Assembly (NCBI GenBank): GCA_030704615.1
Contig: CM060733.1
Location: 66,090,001-66,154,000 of the forward strand
Direction: 5' to 3'
Source: Takakia lepidozioides
Taxonomy: Eukaryota > Streptophyta > Takakiopsida > Takakiales > Takakiaceae
DNA: 64,000 bases
The position numbers and the translations under genes are program-made. Positions within the stretch are counted from its first letter, which is position 1, and each line of letters begins with the position of its first letter. Below are positions 24,080 to 36,339 of the stretch, piece after piece. The notes under the pieces are model-generated. The model saw only the letters and a list, made by a program, of their open reading frames with translations. It was not told the origin of the DNA and ran no database searches.

Positions 24080-24720
24080 CACCCATGCTTGGCATAATCA
24101 CGGACACAGATTTTGCTCTGTTATTTTGTGAAACACCTAGTACAACACGCATACTTGGCATACATGTTGACAAGGGTGTCCAGTAGTCACCTACCACATG
24201 GCTCCCTTCTCCTCAACCTGCCACTTCTAGACGACGACGTTCAAATCAATTCAAATTAAATCAAAATCAATTTGTCCTGATGTCAAGCACACTGAATACA
24301 TGGAGATTTGCTTCTTCCCATTGGCACTCAATGAGTGCCAATTGGATAGCCTTAATTCCCTGTAATATCTTAACCTCTGTGATGGATTGCAATTTGTGCT
24401 TCCCAGCCGTGTGAGAATAAAAAAACATTTGGCTTGAATCCACTTGGAGTGTGGGCATGCACCTGCTCACTCTCTACTAAGTGTTTCATGTTGATGCACT
24501 CTTGCAAGATACAACCATAGTAACACATCATACTGTTGGAATGAGCATGGAAAAGAAATGTTGGCTGGAGGTAGGTAGAACTTGTCCTTCTTTATATATT
24601 CCAAGTCTTGTTGAATGCTGCCTTGGTCCAAATGCAGCACCTCTGTAAATTGTCCTGCCTTACATAGTGTCTGCATATATTCGCAAATGCCAGAAGACTT
24701 CTTAAGCTGGTGATGATGAT
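24080..24720 (-). pseudogene. Degraded PPR gene fragment
   Basis: Reading across frames on the minus strand gives LCKAGQFTEVLHLD, YYGCILQECINMKHLVESEQ, VHAHTPSGFKPNVF and, near 24,180, DTLVNMYAKYACC. These follow the start of a PPR protein in order and align with the segment at 3,840-4,090 (YGCLLHKCIKM). Several indels and stops make it non-functional. It lies about 500 bp past the SERINC stop, on the opposite strand. Confidence 0.65.
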
Positions 24721-26013
24721 ACCTGCTGCCAGTCTCATGTCAACAAACACCTGGTCCTGATTAACCCTGTCATCCTAAATGACTCATAATTTTCAGATGC
24801 AAACATTTAGATCAAAAGTCATGTAGTAGGCTTTTAAATTCACTGTAGCAGTCATTTGAGTTGAGAATAAACTGCAACTATATCTGTTCGGGTTGGCACC
24901 CTAAAATCATGATCAACACGACTATACCTGTAGTATTCTGAGCCTGATGCATGCTGTCTTCGGCATTGGGAACATTACCGCATTGTGCACAACCGTGTAT
25001 CATAGCTAGATCTGCTTCCACCCAAGGAGGGTTGTGCACTTGTGTCTCAAGTCTGGTGATCTAGGACTTCTATATGGAAAACACCAGCAGGACAGCTGAA
25101 TAGCCATTGCTTCAACCAGTGTCTTGCACAGACCAGGCTACAACCACCAAGCTCCAAGCATTTTCAAATAATGGCCCCCTGGAACAACCTACTTTCCTGT
25201 ACCCTGCTAACAGATAAGAAAGACTACCGATAGATACAGTATCGGCTGCTTTCACTGCTTTTCCAAGAAAATTGTCCAAAACTAAGGAAATTGGAGTTAA
25301 CGATCCAGTCCAGAGAACATCACCCGGCAGTGCCACTCACAACCCCTCATGCCAGATTCCTTCACGTCGTACAACAGGACAGCTTACTTTACCACTGTGA
25401 AGGATCTCAGAAGAACCCTGCCAGATTTTTGTTTGCTCATTGCTTGACCTGCCATCAGCCACTGCAAGGACAATGAGAACGTTGGCAGATTTCGATTGCT
25501 TTTGAGTCATTATTGGGGGGAGCAATTGCTTCAACATACAAAAATTTCCTAATCGACCTGGTGTGGAGGTGAGCAACTGGTGCAGGGAATTTCGCATAGT
25601 AAATCTCTCTATCCCTCTCTCTCCTCCACTGATCTCCCTGCCTCTAGGAAGCCCATTGCCATTGAGTGGACTCGATGTGGGAGATAAATGTCTCTGTGAC
25701 TAAATGCCGGCGTTGTGACCTCGTGTCTTTGTTTGTTTTGACAGCACTCTACTTCGGGTAAGGTAGTGCATTGGGTTTAGTTGGAGAGTTTGGGGCCTCT
25801 CCCTCTTTAGAATATGTCTACGTGGGCCATTCCCTCCAGCTCCTTTGGAGTGTGATCTCTCACTGGTAACAACAGACTCCCACCCAAAAATGGGCAGTTG
25901 TATGCTCTGTAGAGCATGCTGGGCACTTGGGTTAGGGTTGGTCTGTGAGGAAATAAGTGACTCAAGTTATTTATTAGGGATACTAAACTCATACTAAATG
26001 GATAAAAGAGATA
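24721..26013. other. No gene seen
   Basis: Short frames on both strands lack recognisable domains, splice structure or repeats. A CTCTCC-rich stretch lies near 25,605-25,640. Confidence 0.4.
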
Positions 26014-26835
26014 TTAACCCTTAAGTTCCCAAGCCCTTTTTTGACATTTTACCAATTTTGGGTACCCAGCTTCAGTAAATTGCCCCTAGAAACCTACCAA
26101 AAATCATCCAGAGATTCCAGCCTTATAGCAATGGGCCCAGCCCATTTATGCATGACATACCAAAAAATGAGCCAAGTCCACCGTGGAAATTGTGAGATTA
26201 TAGCGTTGGCCCGGACCTCAAATATCAGGTCCCCAAAAAGAAGGGAGAAAGAAATTGGTTTGACCAAATCAAAACCTAGCTTTATCCAATTTTGCTTGCC
26301 CCAAGACCCACCATTTCCAAATCAATAGTGAAGTGGCTATGACCCCACTAAATTGCAGGTCCAACTGATTTTTCACCTATGCTTGCTATGCATGCAATTA
26401 CATGGGGGTTGAAATCTCAAAATTGACAAGAGAAAATGTGCCTCCAAATGAAGTACTTTTTTTTCTACAAATTTTTTAAAAGCCAATGGTGGATGTGTGT
26501 ATGTAATGCTCACACACCACAAGGTAGAGTGCTTTTTCCAAAATTGCTAATTTTCTGCCAAAAATGGCCTTTGGAGTGGGTTTACCTGCCACGTCAGCGG
26601 TCAACAAGCCCTTTTCAGGCCCAAAACGTAAATGAGAGATCTAAGATATTTTTTGTAGGTCGTAGCTTTTTTTTTTTTTTTTTTTTTTAATTTTGTTTTT
26701 TTCATCATACTCGAGAAAAATCCCTTGTCATTAAAGCTTCAGGAGTGGGCCCCATCAGATTAGATTTGCAAAAATTAGGTCGAACTGCAAATTCAAAGTG
26801 ACCCGATTCAGGTCGCTTGGGAACTTAAGGGTTAA
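26014..26835. mobile_element. 822-bp element with 20-bp perfect terminal inverted repeats (MITE-like)
   Basis: TTAACCCTTAAGTTCCCAAG at 26,014-26,033 is exactly complementary to the sequence at 26,816-26,835. The interior is AT-rich, has a T-tract of about 22 at 26,667-26,688 and has no coding capacity. Flanks (GAGATA on the left, GAGAGTATT on the right) give no clear target duplication. I therefore call it a non-autonomous TIR element of unknown superfamily. Confidence 0.7.
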
Positions 26836-26878
26836 GAGAGTATTATGAGATCGCTTCTCATTGTTGAATAATTGGGTC

Positions 26879-27480
26879 TTTAACCCTCAAGTGCCCAGAC
26901 TCATTTTCACCCTCTCGTGGAAAAACATGACCCTGGCCCACAAAAACATTTTTATCTGGAGAATCTCTGTGTCCCTGTAAAACTGACCGTTGGAATTACT
27001 TCCCACCTACCCCACCTCCTGCCACAAAAAGTTTCATCAAATTCCAACCGCCAGATAGGAAGATTATAAAGTGTAGAGTGGAGACAAAAAAAACCCTTTG
27101 TTAAGAAATAGGTGCCAAAAAAAACAGTTTTTTGCTCGTATTTGGGCAGTTTTTGTTTCTCTTTTTTTTAGAGTCTCAAGAATGTTGTACCATACCTGAT
27201 AACACACATCCTCAGAAATTTTCGGTTTTTTCTGAAATTTTCTCAAGTGGGCTCCTTTGTAGTGACAAATTGGGGGGGTCAAAATATGCCATTTTCTTTG
27301 GGCAGGCCAAAATCTCTCTTCCTATTATTATACAACCAAATTCAGCCGTTCAATTCCTAATCCCTCCGGTTGAAGTGTCATGAGCAATCCATATGAGGTC
27401 CCCAAAAAACTTTGGATCCAATCAGTCAACGTCATCACATCTTTAGGTTCCCTGCCCAAGACTTCAAATGGCACACCTAG
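26879..27480. repeat. Partial relative of the TIR element; otherwise no gene
   Basis: TTAACCCTCAAGTGCCCAGA near 26,880 resembles the terminus of the neighbouring 822-bp element with a few substitutions. A matching opposite end was not found before 27,480, so it is probably truncated. The rest is AT-rich with no credible ORF. Confidence 0.45.
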
Positions 27481-27489
27481 GTTATAGCC

Positions 27490-28594
27490 AGTGTTGGGCG
27501 GGTATATGAATTACCCTGATATACCCGCCGGGTATATCAGGGTATATTGATATATATATACCCTGGTGTGGCAAGTTTAGGTACCCGGATGTATACCCTT
27601 ATATCAGGGTATATTTTTATGATATACCCTTATCCTTATATTTACCCTGCATCAAGACGCTCAATATACCCTACTTTCCTGAAGGGTATATGTTAAAATG
27701 AAGGGTATATCTAATCAGGGTATATAAGGGCCTTTATGTGCCTTCATAGCCTTTATGTGCTAGGTCTTTTCTCTTTTTGTTGTGTTGTTAGGGAGCCTAT
27801 AACCCAAACAATGCCTCTTCAGATCTCGCATATATATATATAAAAGGAAACCTGACAGCCCACAATTTAGGTCCTTGAGGGGTTTTTATTTATTTAAGGA
27901 AATCTGGGAGCGACAGCCCACAATTCAGACCCTTGAGGAGGGGGAAAGATTAACCCCCTTTCATTTATGGGCCATGAGACCTACAGGACGATCAACGCCC
28001 AAACATACCGTCACATGAACAATCCCACACACGGGGCAGGGCAGCGGGTTCGAACCCCGAACCACCTGAGTGACACACGCTGTGCACTTACCAGCTGAGC
28101 TACCAGCTCACGTGCTTTTTTTTTAATCTCAAACCTCCTCCATCTTGCATTGGAAATTAACACCAAAATATTATGCAATATCTTATCAATTTTCTCTTTT
28201 ACCATAGATTGTTTTTTGTTTTTTGTTTTTTGTTTTTTGTGTTTTATACATATTGAAGAACATCTTGTGAGCAGTCGCTCCCAAGTTTCCTTTTTGAAAA
28301 AAAGAAAAGAAAAGAAAAGAACATCATATATTCCTTAAAACCATTAAATTAAATATTAATGGAAATAACTATCCATACCCGGAAACTATTCATACCCTCA
28401 GGGTATATTTTGGCATATATATCCATACCCGGGGGTTATATAGAAATCTGAAAAGTTAATTTACCCATACCCGGAGGGTAAATAATTTTTTGAGATTTCA
28501 ATTTATCCATACCCGGAGGGTAAATGATTTGACAAAAATAATTTACTTATACCCTAAGGGTATATTGAAATCAATATACCCGCACGACACTGGT
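27490..28594. mobile_element. hAT-like MITE with GGGTATA subterminal repeats
   Basis: The left end CAGTGTTGGGCGGGTATAT pairs with the right end ATATACCCGCACGACACTG (17 of 19 as inverted repeat). CAGTG termini with a GCGGGTA extension are typical of hAT elements. Both ends are packed with copies of TACCCGG/AGGGTATA in both orientations, the kind of subterminal motif a transposase binds. The flanking 8-mers GTTATAGC and GTAGTAAC agree at five of eight positions, consistent with an old 8-bp target duplication. No transposase is present. A SINE lies inside. Confidence 0.7.
27835..28112 (-). mobile_element. tRNA-derived SINE nested in the hAT-like MITE
   Basis: On the minus strand, TGGTAGCTCAGCTGGTAAG (A box) is followed about 40 nt later by GGGGTTCGAACCC (B box) at about 28,045-28,056. 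These are the internal RNA polymerase III promoter elements of a tRNA. The cloverleaf does not close properly, so it is not a tRNA gene. The body continues to about 27,835 and contains a duplicated segment around CCCACAATTTAGGTCCTTGA / CCCACAATTCAGACCCTTGA. Confidence 0.65.
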
Positions 28595-28599
28595 AGTAA

Positions 28600-29140
28600 C
28601 GTGGACTGCAAAGTTGTTCACAGAGTGGTTTTGGACACGCAGTCGATTCGGAAAAGACACGAATGTTTGTTGTGAATGTGGGCACACGCGATGATCATAG
28701 CTTCTATGTGCGTAAACCGCTTTAACGAGGCCATCTTCCAGCTTAAAATCTTTAATACAAGGCTGGCTGACAGCCTAGGCCCTTAAACATCTATCAGGCT
28801 CAAACCCACTGGACTCAAGCCCTCCTAATATGCTCGGGTCTCCAACAATTTCAAGCACAATGGACTCTCCGTTGCTTCCCTATTGCCACAAATACGGAGG
28901 GCTTGGAAATTGCATCCAAGCAGGATTGCAATAGATGCATCAAAAGAGAACTTATGACCTTCACGGATTCCAAGGCCGGAAAGTTCCAAAGAGAGGTGAA
29001 GCTTGTTGTGTCATTGCTAGGGGAGTTGGAACCAAGCTTGGTTGCACCTTGAGGTGAAGAAGATCAAGAGAGCTTGTCTTGTTATCACATGGAACTCATG
29101 AAGGCTTAGAATATCAAGCATGAAGCTCAAGGAAGCACAA
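28600..29140. other. No gene seen
   Basis: No domain, repeat array or transposon end was recognised between the MITE and the tandem repeats. Confidence 0.4.
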
Positions 29141-29310
29141 ACCCTAGCATGGGATGCACAAACCCTAGCATGAGATGCACATGAAACCCTAGGTTCATGG
29201 GAACCGTCACCATAGTGTGGTCCAACTGTCACCATAGTGTGGGAATAGTCAATATAGTGTGGGAACCGTCATCGTAGTGTGGGAACGGTCACTGTAGGCT
29301 GGGAACATAG
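29140..29310. repeat. Short tandem repeats (CACAAACCCTAGCATG and ACCGTCACCATAGTGTGGGA)
   Basis: CACAAACCCTAGCATGRGATG occurs twice at about 29,136-29,178. Five imperfect copies of a ~21-bp unit, ACCGTCACCATAGTGTGGGA, follow at about 29,203-29,303. Confidence 0.75.
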
Positions 29311-29329
29311 TGACATATAAAGACAATAT

Positions 29330-29740
29330 AGGGCTTTTGGAGGATTTTCAAGGGCCTTTTGGAGGATTGTTTGGGGGATCTTTGGGGTCCTTTGAGGAGC
29401 TTTTGTAAGACACTTTGAAGAGCTCTTGAAGGGGTGTCTGGGGGACTATTTTGGGTCTTTGAAGGCCCATATTTGACAAGTCTTTGGAGCCGTTGGAGGG
29501 CTTTTTGGAGGACTATTTGGGGTCCTTGGAGGCCAATATTTGGTGAGCTTGAGGAGTCTTTGGCGACTTATTGAGGGACTAATTGGGGTCCTTGAGGGCC
29601 AAGATTTGGCAGGCTCTTGGGGCCTTGGTGGACTATTTGGAGTTCAATGGTGCAAACTTTGGGAGCCTTAGTGAGATTGTTTGAGAGACATTTTAAGGGC
29701 TTTTAGAGAGTTATTTGAGAGATCCTTGAAAGGTCTTGTC
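29330..29740. repeat. Degenerate tandem repeat rich in GGAG and TTTGGGG
   Basis: Variations on TTTGGAGGACTATTTGGGGT CCTTGGAGG recur without an exact period over about 400 bp. It has no coding potential. It appears to be a decayed minisatellite. Confidence 0.5.
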
Positions 29741-30339
29741 TATTGCTTAAGCAAGAGAGTGTGGAGATAGGGCAGTGGGATGAGAGCATGCTATGATAGG
29801 AATTGCTTTAGCCCCTCTTCCTTGTAGTCTGTCACCCTCTCTGTAGGGCAAAACCTTTCCGTAGGTGGAGGCAAGAGTCAGTCCAGGTTTGGGCTAGGGT
29901 GTCTTGCAGGAGCGACGTCACTGTGGAGTGTTTTTGGTGTGGGGGAGTTATTGTTTTGATTTTCTTGTGTTTGGATCCCCTCCACACCTGCATGCTTGAC
30001 TATGCGTCATGTTAGTTTTGTGTGGGCGCTTGTTTTTGCTAGCAGAGCGAATAGAGCTCACCATGGTGGAGGAGTGAGTGGTTATGGTGGGGTTTGGCAA
30101 ACAACGTAGCTACGGTGTGAGCCCAGCCCCGTGAGCCTGGGCTGCAAAGCGTGAGCGGCACCAATGTGCTGGAGAAGCAGGCCCTATAGGCGAGGATTGC
30201 AGGAAGAGGGCCTATTACCATGGACAAACGTGGACAAAACAAAGGGGCCACCATGCACCATGTTTTGCAATGTCTGCACAGAAAGAGGAATATGAACATA
30301 TGGTAGATTTGAGCAGAAATGATCACACTTTATTTCAAT
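29741..30339. other. No gene seen
   Basis: The region between the decayed minisatellite and the end of the minus-strand SWIM ORF. It probably includes the 3' side of that element; no terminus was identified. Confidence 0.35.
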
Positions 30340-33300
30340 TCAGAGAAAGACGCCTACAATGAATGGCATGTGCAATTGCCCTGGTTCCGCGAACGAAATG
30401 TATGTGTTTGTCCTACATGCAAAGACTCCACACGATAAGCTGGAAACCAGCACTGGAAGTGGGCATGGCTTGTTTCTGTTCACAGAGAATCTGGCGGAGC
30501 CCCACGGCAGATGTCCCGCTGCAGAAGAGTGATGACTTCTCCATAGCCTAGTGTGACTTGGTGAATGAATTGGTCTTTTACCGTCGCAGCACATAATTAT
30601 AAGGTATATGTAATATTGATGCTTGCAGGGGACCCACCTCCCTCTCATGCCGAGAGCGCCCTCACGCATCGTTACAAAATCTGAACAAGTGCACGCAGGG
30701 AAATTCCCCACGGTAACCTGATATTCTTTGCCATGAAGAACTGAGCCAGTAGACAACACTGTGTAGATCCGTCCACACCCCAGGGCCGGGACTTCGGTGA
30801 CACGAGTCACCCAAGCCTGCAAAATTCTAGCCGATTCCATCTTGCAGTCGTGATCTATACCCGAAGCGACACGGCGCACTGTTTTTCCATCTCTTTTTGT
30901 TGGGTGGGAGTCGGCACCAGGTGGAGGCATTGCCGAAGCATGTGGCACATCTGTGCCCAGAGTGCATGAGGGCACCACCCGGGACCGTGCAACTCCTCCA
31001 GCATGCTTATCTCGGTTGATGACAACGACGTCCCAAGTTTCACAGGCCAAATTGCGGGCGGAGGGGGCTTCATTATCACCGAAGGACAAACTGTTCTCTT
31101 GACGCATCGTGCCATATCGTTTGGGCAGAACCAGAACTTGTGGTCCTTTGACTCCCCACTATGATAAGGTCGGAACAACCCTGTGAATGTTGGAGCTGGA
31201 GTCCCCTTGGAGCCTTTGCATATTTTTGATTTGCATTTCTTGAAAGAGGGGGTCCGAATTGCCATGCAAGCCACTCTAGATCCTGGTGGGCTACGTTCTA
31301 TATGCCACTCACTGTCAATGCAATCAGATTCATGTACTAAGGACATCACCTCCTCCAATGGGATTCTTGCTGCTGTGCTTGCATGATTTGCACCTGCTCC
31401 ACTGGAAGAGGACCCACCTGGGAAGGGGCGGGCACATGACTTAGTCTGCACCGGAGACACCTTTGGTATAGAGAAATTGACCCTATCCGGCCGATGGGAA
31501 TCTCCATCCGACCCTAGAGGAGTGTTCAATTTCCTTTTGCATGATCCAAATGTTTCCTCGCCTTCCAAATGGGGGACCCTGGATTGCAAAGGGGAGCCTT
31601 CAGTGCACATGTTCAGAGCTATCGCCATCTTCGATGGGTCTCCGGACCTGCTCGCAACCCCTTAGCATCAACAAAGTCGTATCAGGGCCCTTGCCTCCGC
31701 CCCATCCCATAAGAAAATTGCGGTATCTGGTTTGTTGTGTAAGTGCCCGCACCATGCATCTACAATGGCCACATACAAGTCACGTCCTGCTTTGGTAGAC
31801 TGCTGCATCCAGGCGTTGTGAACAGTCTCCGCCAAATTACAGGAAGGCATGTCGGCCAAGTCCTCCAAGGACATGTTCTGCAGGAGGCATTGCACGCAAA
31901 TGTGAGGAACAAAAGGAAATGGAAGAGGTTCTGCAAGTGACAATCCAACAACCCCAAAAAAACAGGCACGATGCAAAGTGAAATTTGTGTTTCTGGGATT
32001 GAAGAGGCTTACCGTCGTCATGAAAGCTCCCCACTGTCTGTACCTGAAGTGCCAGAAAACCAACCAGTCCTCCAACTCCTTCAGGTGGATCCCACTAGCA
32101 GCACTAGAGGAGAACCACCAAGCCCGGATTGCTTGGTAAGTGCTCTCAGCTTCTCCCATTGAGGTGGCATTTTTGTACTTGAGGCAGAGCCTTCTGTGCT
32201 CCAACTGAAGGTCAGGTCAAATGCAGCGCTTTGTATGACGTGGCAGAGATTGACTCCAATGGAAGAGGCATGTGCTCCCTATTTTCCATTGGGACCTTAG
32301 GATCCCCCGAACCAAAGATGCGCCGCACTGCATTGAAATTTGCCTGTGCACTATCAGCCATGAACCCCGCAAAATTTGTGTGCGCTGCATGACGGCAAGG
32401 AGAGAATTCCACATGAGCATTTGGGATTCAGTGTCCTCCGACTGCATATCACAAATTGCTATGGAGAGCACACGTTGGTACGCTGGATCGTACACATGGC
32501 ACGCCATGGTTGTCTAACCCTTCATCCGTTTGCAGTGATCAAACATTAACCAACATTTTGTCAAATCTCCTCCAAGTTGCATTCAGCGGACAATGCTCAC
32601 ACCACTGCCTTCGCCCACTGTGGACATCTTGAACAAATACACCTTGGACGAGCCCTGGCCAGGGAAGATACTGTTTTGAATGAATTCATAGCGACTCCTC
32701 CGTTTGAGGTCCATAATATTGTCCATGAATCCAGCACTGCCTGTGCCCATTCTGAGTGCATTCACCTGGTTTCGAATATTGGGAGAGCTCAACACGGAGA
32801 AATGGTCCATCACTGCATCAAGCGAATCTGCATCCAGCATTGGTTGTGTCGCATCCCCTTCACCCAGTATGTGTTTTTCCAGGAATGCCTTGTTAGCTGC
32901 AATCGCTATAGCAGAAGGTGTTGCACAAGGGGCATTGTGGATCTCCTGCTTCAGAAGATTTCTAGTGATGTCCACGCTATCCCTGCAACTTCCCTTCGAC
33001 ACGTGATGCTCGTGTGTACCCATATGAATGCAGGCACGAGTCATTGTCTTGCAGCGGTGTGCCACCTGGTACATACGAGTGTGGCACACAGAAACACAGG
33101 ACGGGGCAAGTTTGCAGAACCTGCACACAAAAGTATTGGTCTTGGGAGGGGCAAGCCCTGGTGTGAAAGGATTCAGGGGCACCCCTTCCCACTCACTTTC
33201 GTTTGGTTTAGAGCTGTTTCTCAGGCGAGGGCAAGAAGTATCCAGGCACTTGCAATGTCCAACGCAAACCGACCTTCGAAATTTCAATCCAATGTCGTTG

Positions 33301-34002
33301 TGGATGTTCAATGTTTTTGTCATGCACCAAGGGTGTCCGTCATGTTTCTTGTCCATGCCCTGCAGAAGCCCAGCTAGTCCACTGGAAGACGTGGGAGGGT
33401 TGAGCTCAAACAAAATGTCCCCATCAAACTCTGCTAGCACATATTGAACCCGCTGCACCCGAAGGGACTCCCAATCAACAAAACGCAGCTCGCTCTTGCA
33501 CCCAGGCACCCCTGCGAGGGCTCTCAATTTCGGAATGACACTCGTTATCTCCTGCAATTCGTCATCATGCAAGAATGGGGTCTAGACTGGCAGAGGAATC
33601 TCAAAAACATCCTCCGAGGACGAGTCTGAAAGAGTCACGAATGTAGTGGATGTGCTCACCTCTTGTTTCACATGAACTGTGCCTTTCTGCTGCACGACTG
33701 ATGCTGCAGTGCCAGGGGTAATTACTAATCCTGCTGATTGTCTTCTCTCTTTTCCAAGGACCTGGTATGTGCCTGGAAGGACTCTCCACTTCCTCCCACA
33801 CTCGCCAACCAATGGTTTCTGCAAGTCCATCCTCGTCATACACCTCTTTTTGAACAAGCAGAGAACCCAATTCCAGAGGGAACATTATAACCAGCTCATC
33901 CTCTTGAACAAGTGCAAACCCATCGTCATCTGCAGTGGCAGTCAGTGGAAGACTACCTGCATTGGAATGAAATCGAGCGAGTTTGTTTCCCTCCCTGGAC
34001 AT
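30340..34002 (-). mobile_element. MULE-like transposase gene with SWIM zinc finger, decayed
   Basis: Minus-strand pieces in order. 34,002-33,601 is an acidic N-terminus. 33,572-32,583 is a 329-codon open frame with Cys/His pairs (CVGHCKCLDTSC, FVCRFCKLAPSC). 32,507-32,217 spans two frames, with ICDMQSEDTESQMLMWN, GFMADSAQANFNAVRRIFG (likely a catalytic Asp) and LFHWSQSL. 32,204-31,668 reads LKELEDWLVFWHFRYRQWGA. 31,628-30,855 contains FWFCPNDMARC. 31,107-30,600 reads YQVTVGNFPACTCSDFV, then WVPCKHQYYIYL, a SWIM finger (CxC..CxH). This is the layout of plant Mutator-like transposases. At least four frame changes separate the parts; some may be introns. A related but distinct SWIM ORF lies at 39.5 kb. 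Confidence 0.7.
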
Positions 34003-34606
34003 GTTTTCCTACACTGACCCAAACTTGCGATCCACAAAGGGTCCCCCGAACTGATAGCCCGTAATTCTCAAGAGGGAATCCACCCCAAACGAACTGAGGT
34101 AAATAGGGGTAGCACTGTCCCAATGACTGCGGGCGATGTATGCAACGGATTTTGGGGTTTACAACCTTCTATAAGAATGACATGCATGGCAAAAGTCTGC
34201 ACCGAACTCCGTAGTCAACCACACTGAGAGACACCAACTAGAAAAACTATCTTCAAAGACAAGAAGCCACAAGAAGCCGTATTGTGTTTGGATGAAAAGC
34301 AAACCCTACAAAGGATATTAAGCCATCCATTATGGATAGACGGCAATGGCCCCATGAGTCCAATAAACAGGATACCCCGAGTCAAATTTGTTTGTGCTGT
34401 GCCAGAAGAGCACAACACAAACACTGACACTCAAGGGGACACTCCGCACGAAGGTGCGCAAAACATTCCGATTTTCGACATCAAGCTTTATGCCGAAACG
34501 ACTGCATTGCGCCGGCGACGGTGAAATGCAAATCACAGGATGGGCAATACAACATACGTGGATGCATATGTGAAGCATCACAATTATTGCCAATGTGCAA
34601 GTACTG
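34003..34606. other. No gene seen
   Basis: The upstream side of the minus-strand transposase; it probably contains its 5' region. There is no convincing terminal inverted repeat. Confidence 0.35.
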
Positions 34607-34910
34607 TTAAAAATTCGACTCACGATCGATTTTTACGGCGCTTCTCAATTTCCATGAATGCAAGAAGTCTGTCGTGTACTGGCAACCGGCAAAGTACATT
34701 TGACATATCCCACAAGTAGACGGAACGGCAATTGAAGTGCCACCACTTAGTTTTTTGGGCAATTCAAAGACGGAGAAATGGATGAATTCAGTTCGCACAT
34801 AATGATGACTCCCGCATCCAAATACGGTTAACAATGTCCAAATTGTATTTTGGATACATGCCAAAGCAACCGTTGTTGCAAACGTCAAACTGGAGAGCTC
34901 TAGAGGCAGC

Positions 34911-35318
34911 GTGGGGAGCGTTTGTTTCCACCGAAGGAAGAAGAGAAGGAAGTCGCTATACTTTTTCAGCACTAGGGACAGGAAGAGAGCCAGAGATAGA
35001 ATGAGGTTGGAAAAAGTAGACGAAGAGGGAAAGGAGGAAGATGAGGGCAATGAGGAAAGGTTGGCGATGCAAGAGCAGGATTTTGGAGAGGAATAACATC
35101 CCCATATACTGCCGAGAACGGGTGAGGAGGAGACTGCATCCGCGGGAGAGACGGACGTCGAAGAGGATGTCGATGGTGGCCTCATGAAGAAGCAAACAGT
35201 GGAAAAGAGGATGGGGGAGATGCTCCAGAACATGCTCGGAGTAGACAGCAGTCCGAAGCTCAAAAGGTCTCCTGCGATTGGAGAGACATCCAACGCAGCA
35301 CAACGAAAGACAAGTCTG
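34911..35318 (+). other. Unidentified charged ORF fragments ending at the hairpin array
   Basis: The plus strand reads RRKKRRKSLYFFSTRDRKRA, then an acidic stretch (EEGKEEDEGNEERLAMQEQ), a stop at 35,094, and in another frame EEETASAGETDVEEDVDGG, then MGEMLQNMLGVDSSPKLKR, ending at a TGA near 35,318. The composition is protein-like (basic then acidic, low complexity), but I recognise no family. Its end is followed within about 30 bp by the first unit of hairpin array A. The long minus-strand frame across the same DNA is Ser/Leu-rich and probably a shadow. Confidence 0.35.
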
Positions 35319-35339
35319 TCATGACAGCCCTTCATCTTG

Positions 35340-36095
35340 TTGTTTTTTGATGTCAAAATGTATCTCACCAGTCCAGTCTGTCATGTAAACACACCTACAT
35401 GGAAGCACGAAACAGTGTGCGGCAACGCACACTGTTTATGACCCCCTGCTTTGCTTGTTTTTGATGTCAAACTGTACCACACAAGCCCAGCTTGTCATGT
35501 CAAAATGTACCTAGATGGAAGCACAAAACAGTGTGCGGCAACGCACACTGTTTGCGCCCCTTTTTTTTTGCTTGTTTTTTATGTCAAAATGAACCAAACA
35601 GGGACAGTCTGCCATGTTCAAATCACACCTAAATGGAAGCACAAAATAGTGTGCGGCAGTGCACACTGTTTGTGCCCCCCTCTTTGCTTGCTTTTTGATG
35701 TGAAAATGGGCCACACATGGGTAGTCTGTCATGTTCAAAACACCCCTAATTGGAAGCACAAAGCAGTGTGCGGCAACGCACGCTATTTGTGCCCCCCTCT
35801 TTGTTTGTTTTTTGATGTCAAAATGTGCCACACAGGGCCAGTCTGCCATGTTCAGATCACACCTAGATGGAAGCACGAAACAGTGTGCGGCAACGCAAAA
35901 CTGTTTGTGCCCCCCTGCTTTGCTTGTTTTTTATGTGAAAATGGGCCACACATGACCAGTCTGTCATGTTCAAAACACCCCTAATTGGAAGCACGAAACA
36001 GTGTGCGGCAACGCACAATGTTTGTGCCCCCTCTTTGCTTGTTTTTTGATTTGAAAATGGGCCACACATGGTCAGTCTGTCATGTTCTCCAGCTT
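35340..36095 (-). repeat. Hairpin tandem array A (about six units, reverse orientation)
   Basis: Units of about 117 bp each contain AAACAGTGTGCG - 4-nt loop - CGCACACTGTTT (hairpins at about 35,410; 35,529; 35,647; 35,763; 35,879; 36,000). The flanking phrases GTCAAAATGTGCCACACAGG and GTCTGTCATGTTC are the reverse complement of those in arrays B and C. Frames stay open on both strands because the unit is a multiple of three, so the Cys/His-rich translations here are artefacts. Confidence 0.9.
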
Positions 36096-36339
36096 CTGGA
36101 TGTCCTTGATGAGGGGTGGATGAACGACGGGCATGGAAACCAACCTACATAGGGGAATTTTCAACCTCCCACCCGGGGCAAGCATACTTTGCACCACAAG
36201 CTAAGAATTTACCTGCTGACCCCCCAACATCTTCACGACTTTGCTTTCATAGAACTCATCATCCACATCAACAATGATCTCATTTTCCTGCCCTGAAGGG
36301 TTCTCATCCTCCACCCTTTGCATCTTCTCTTGCAAGGAT

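Noticed and set aside
28030-28110. A possible tRNA gene (A and B boxes present)
   Set aside because: The acceptor and anticodon stems do not pair convincingly and the sequence continues into a SINE body.
34607-35368. A 253-codon minus ORF with Ser/Leu-rich hydrophobic stretches
   Set aside because: It is the complement of a charged plus-strand ORF; its Ser/Leu runs arise from antisense GAG/AAG codons.
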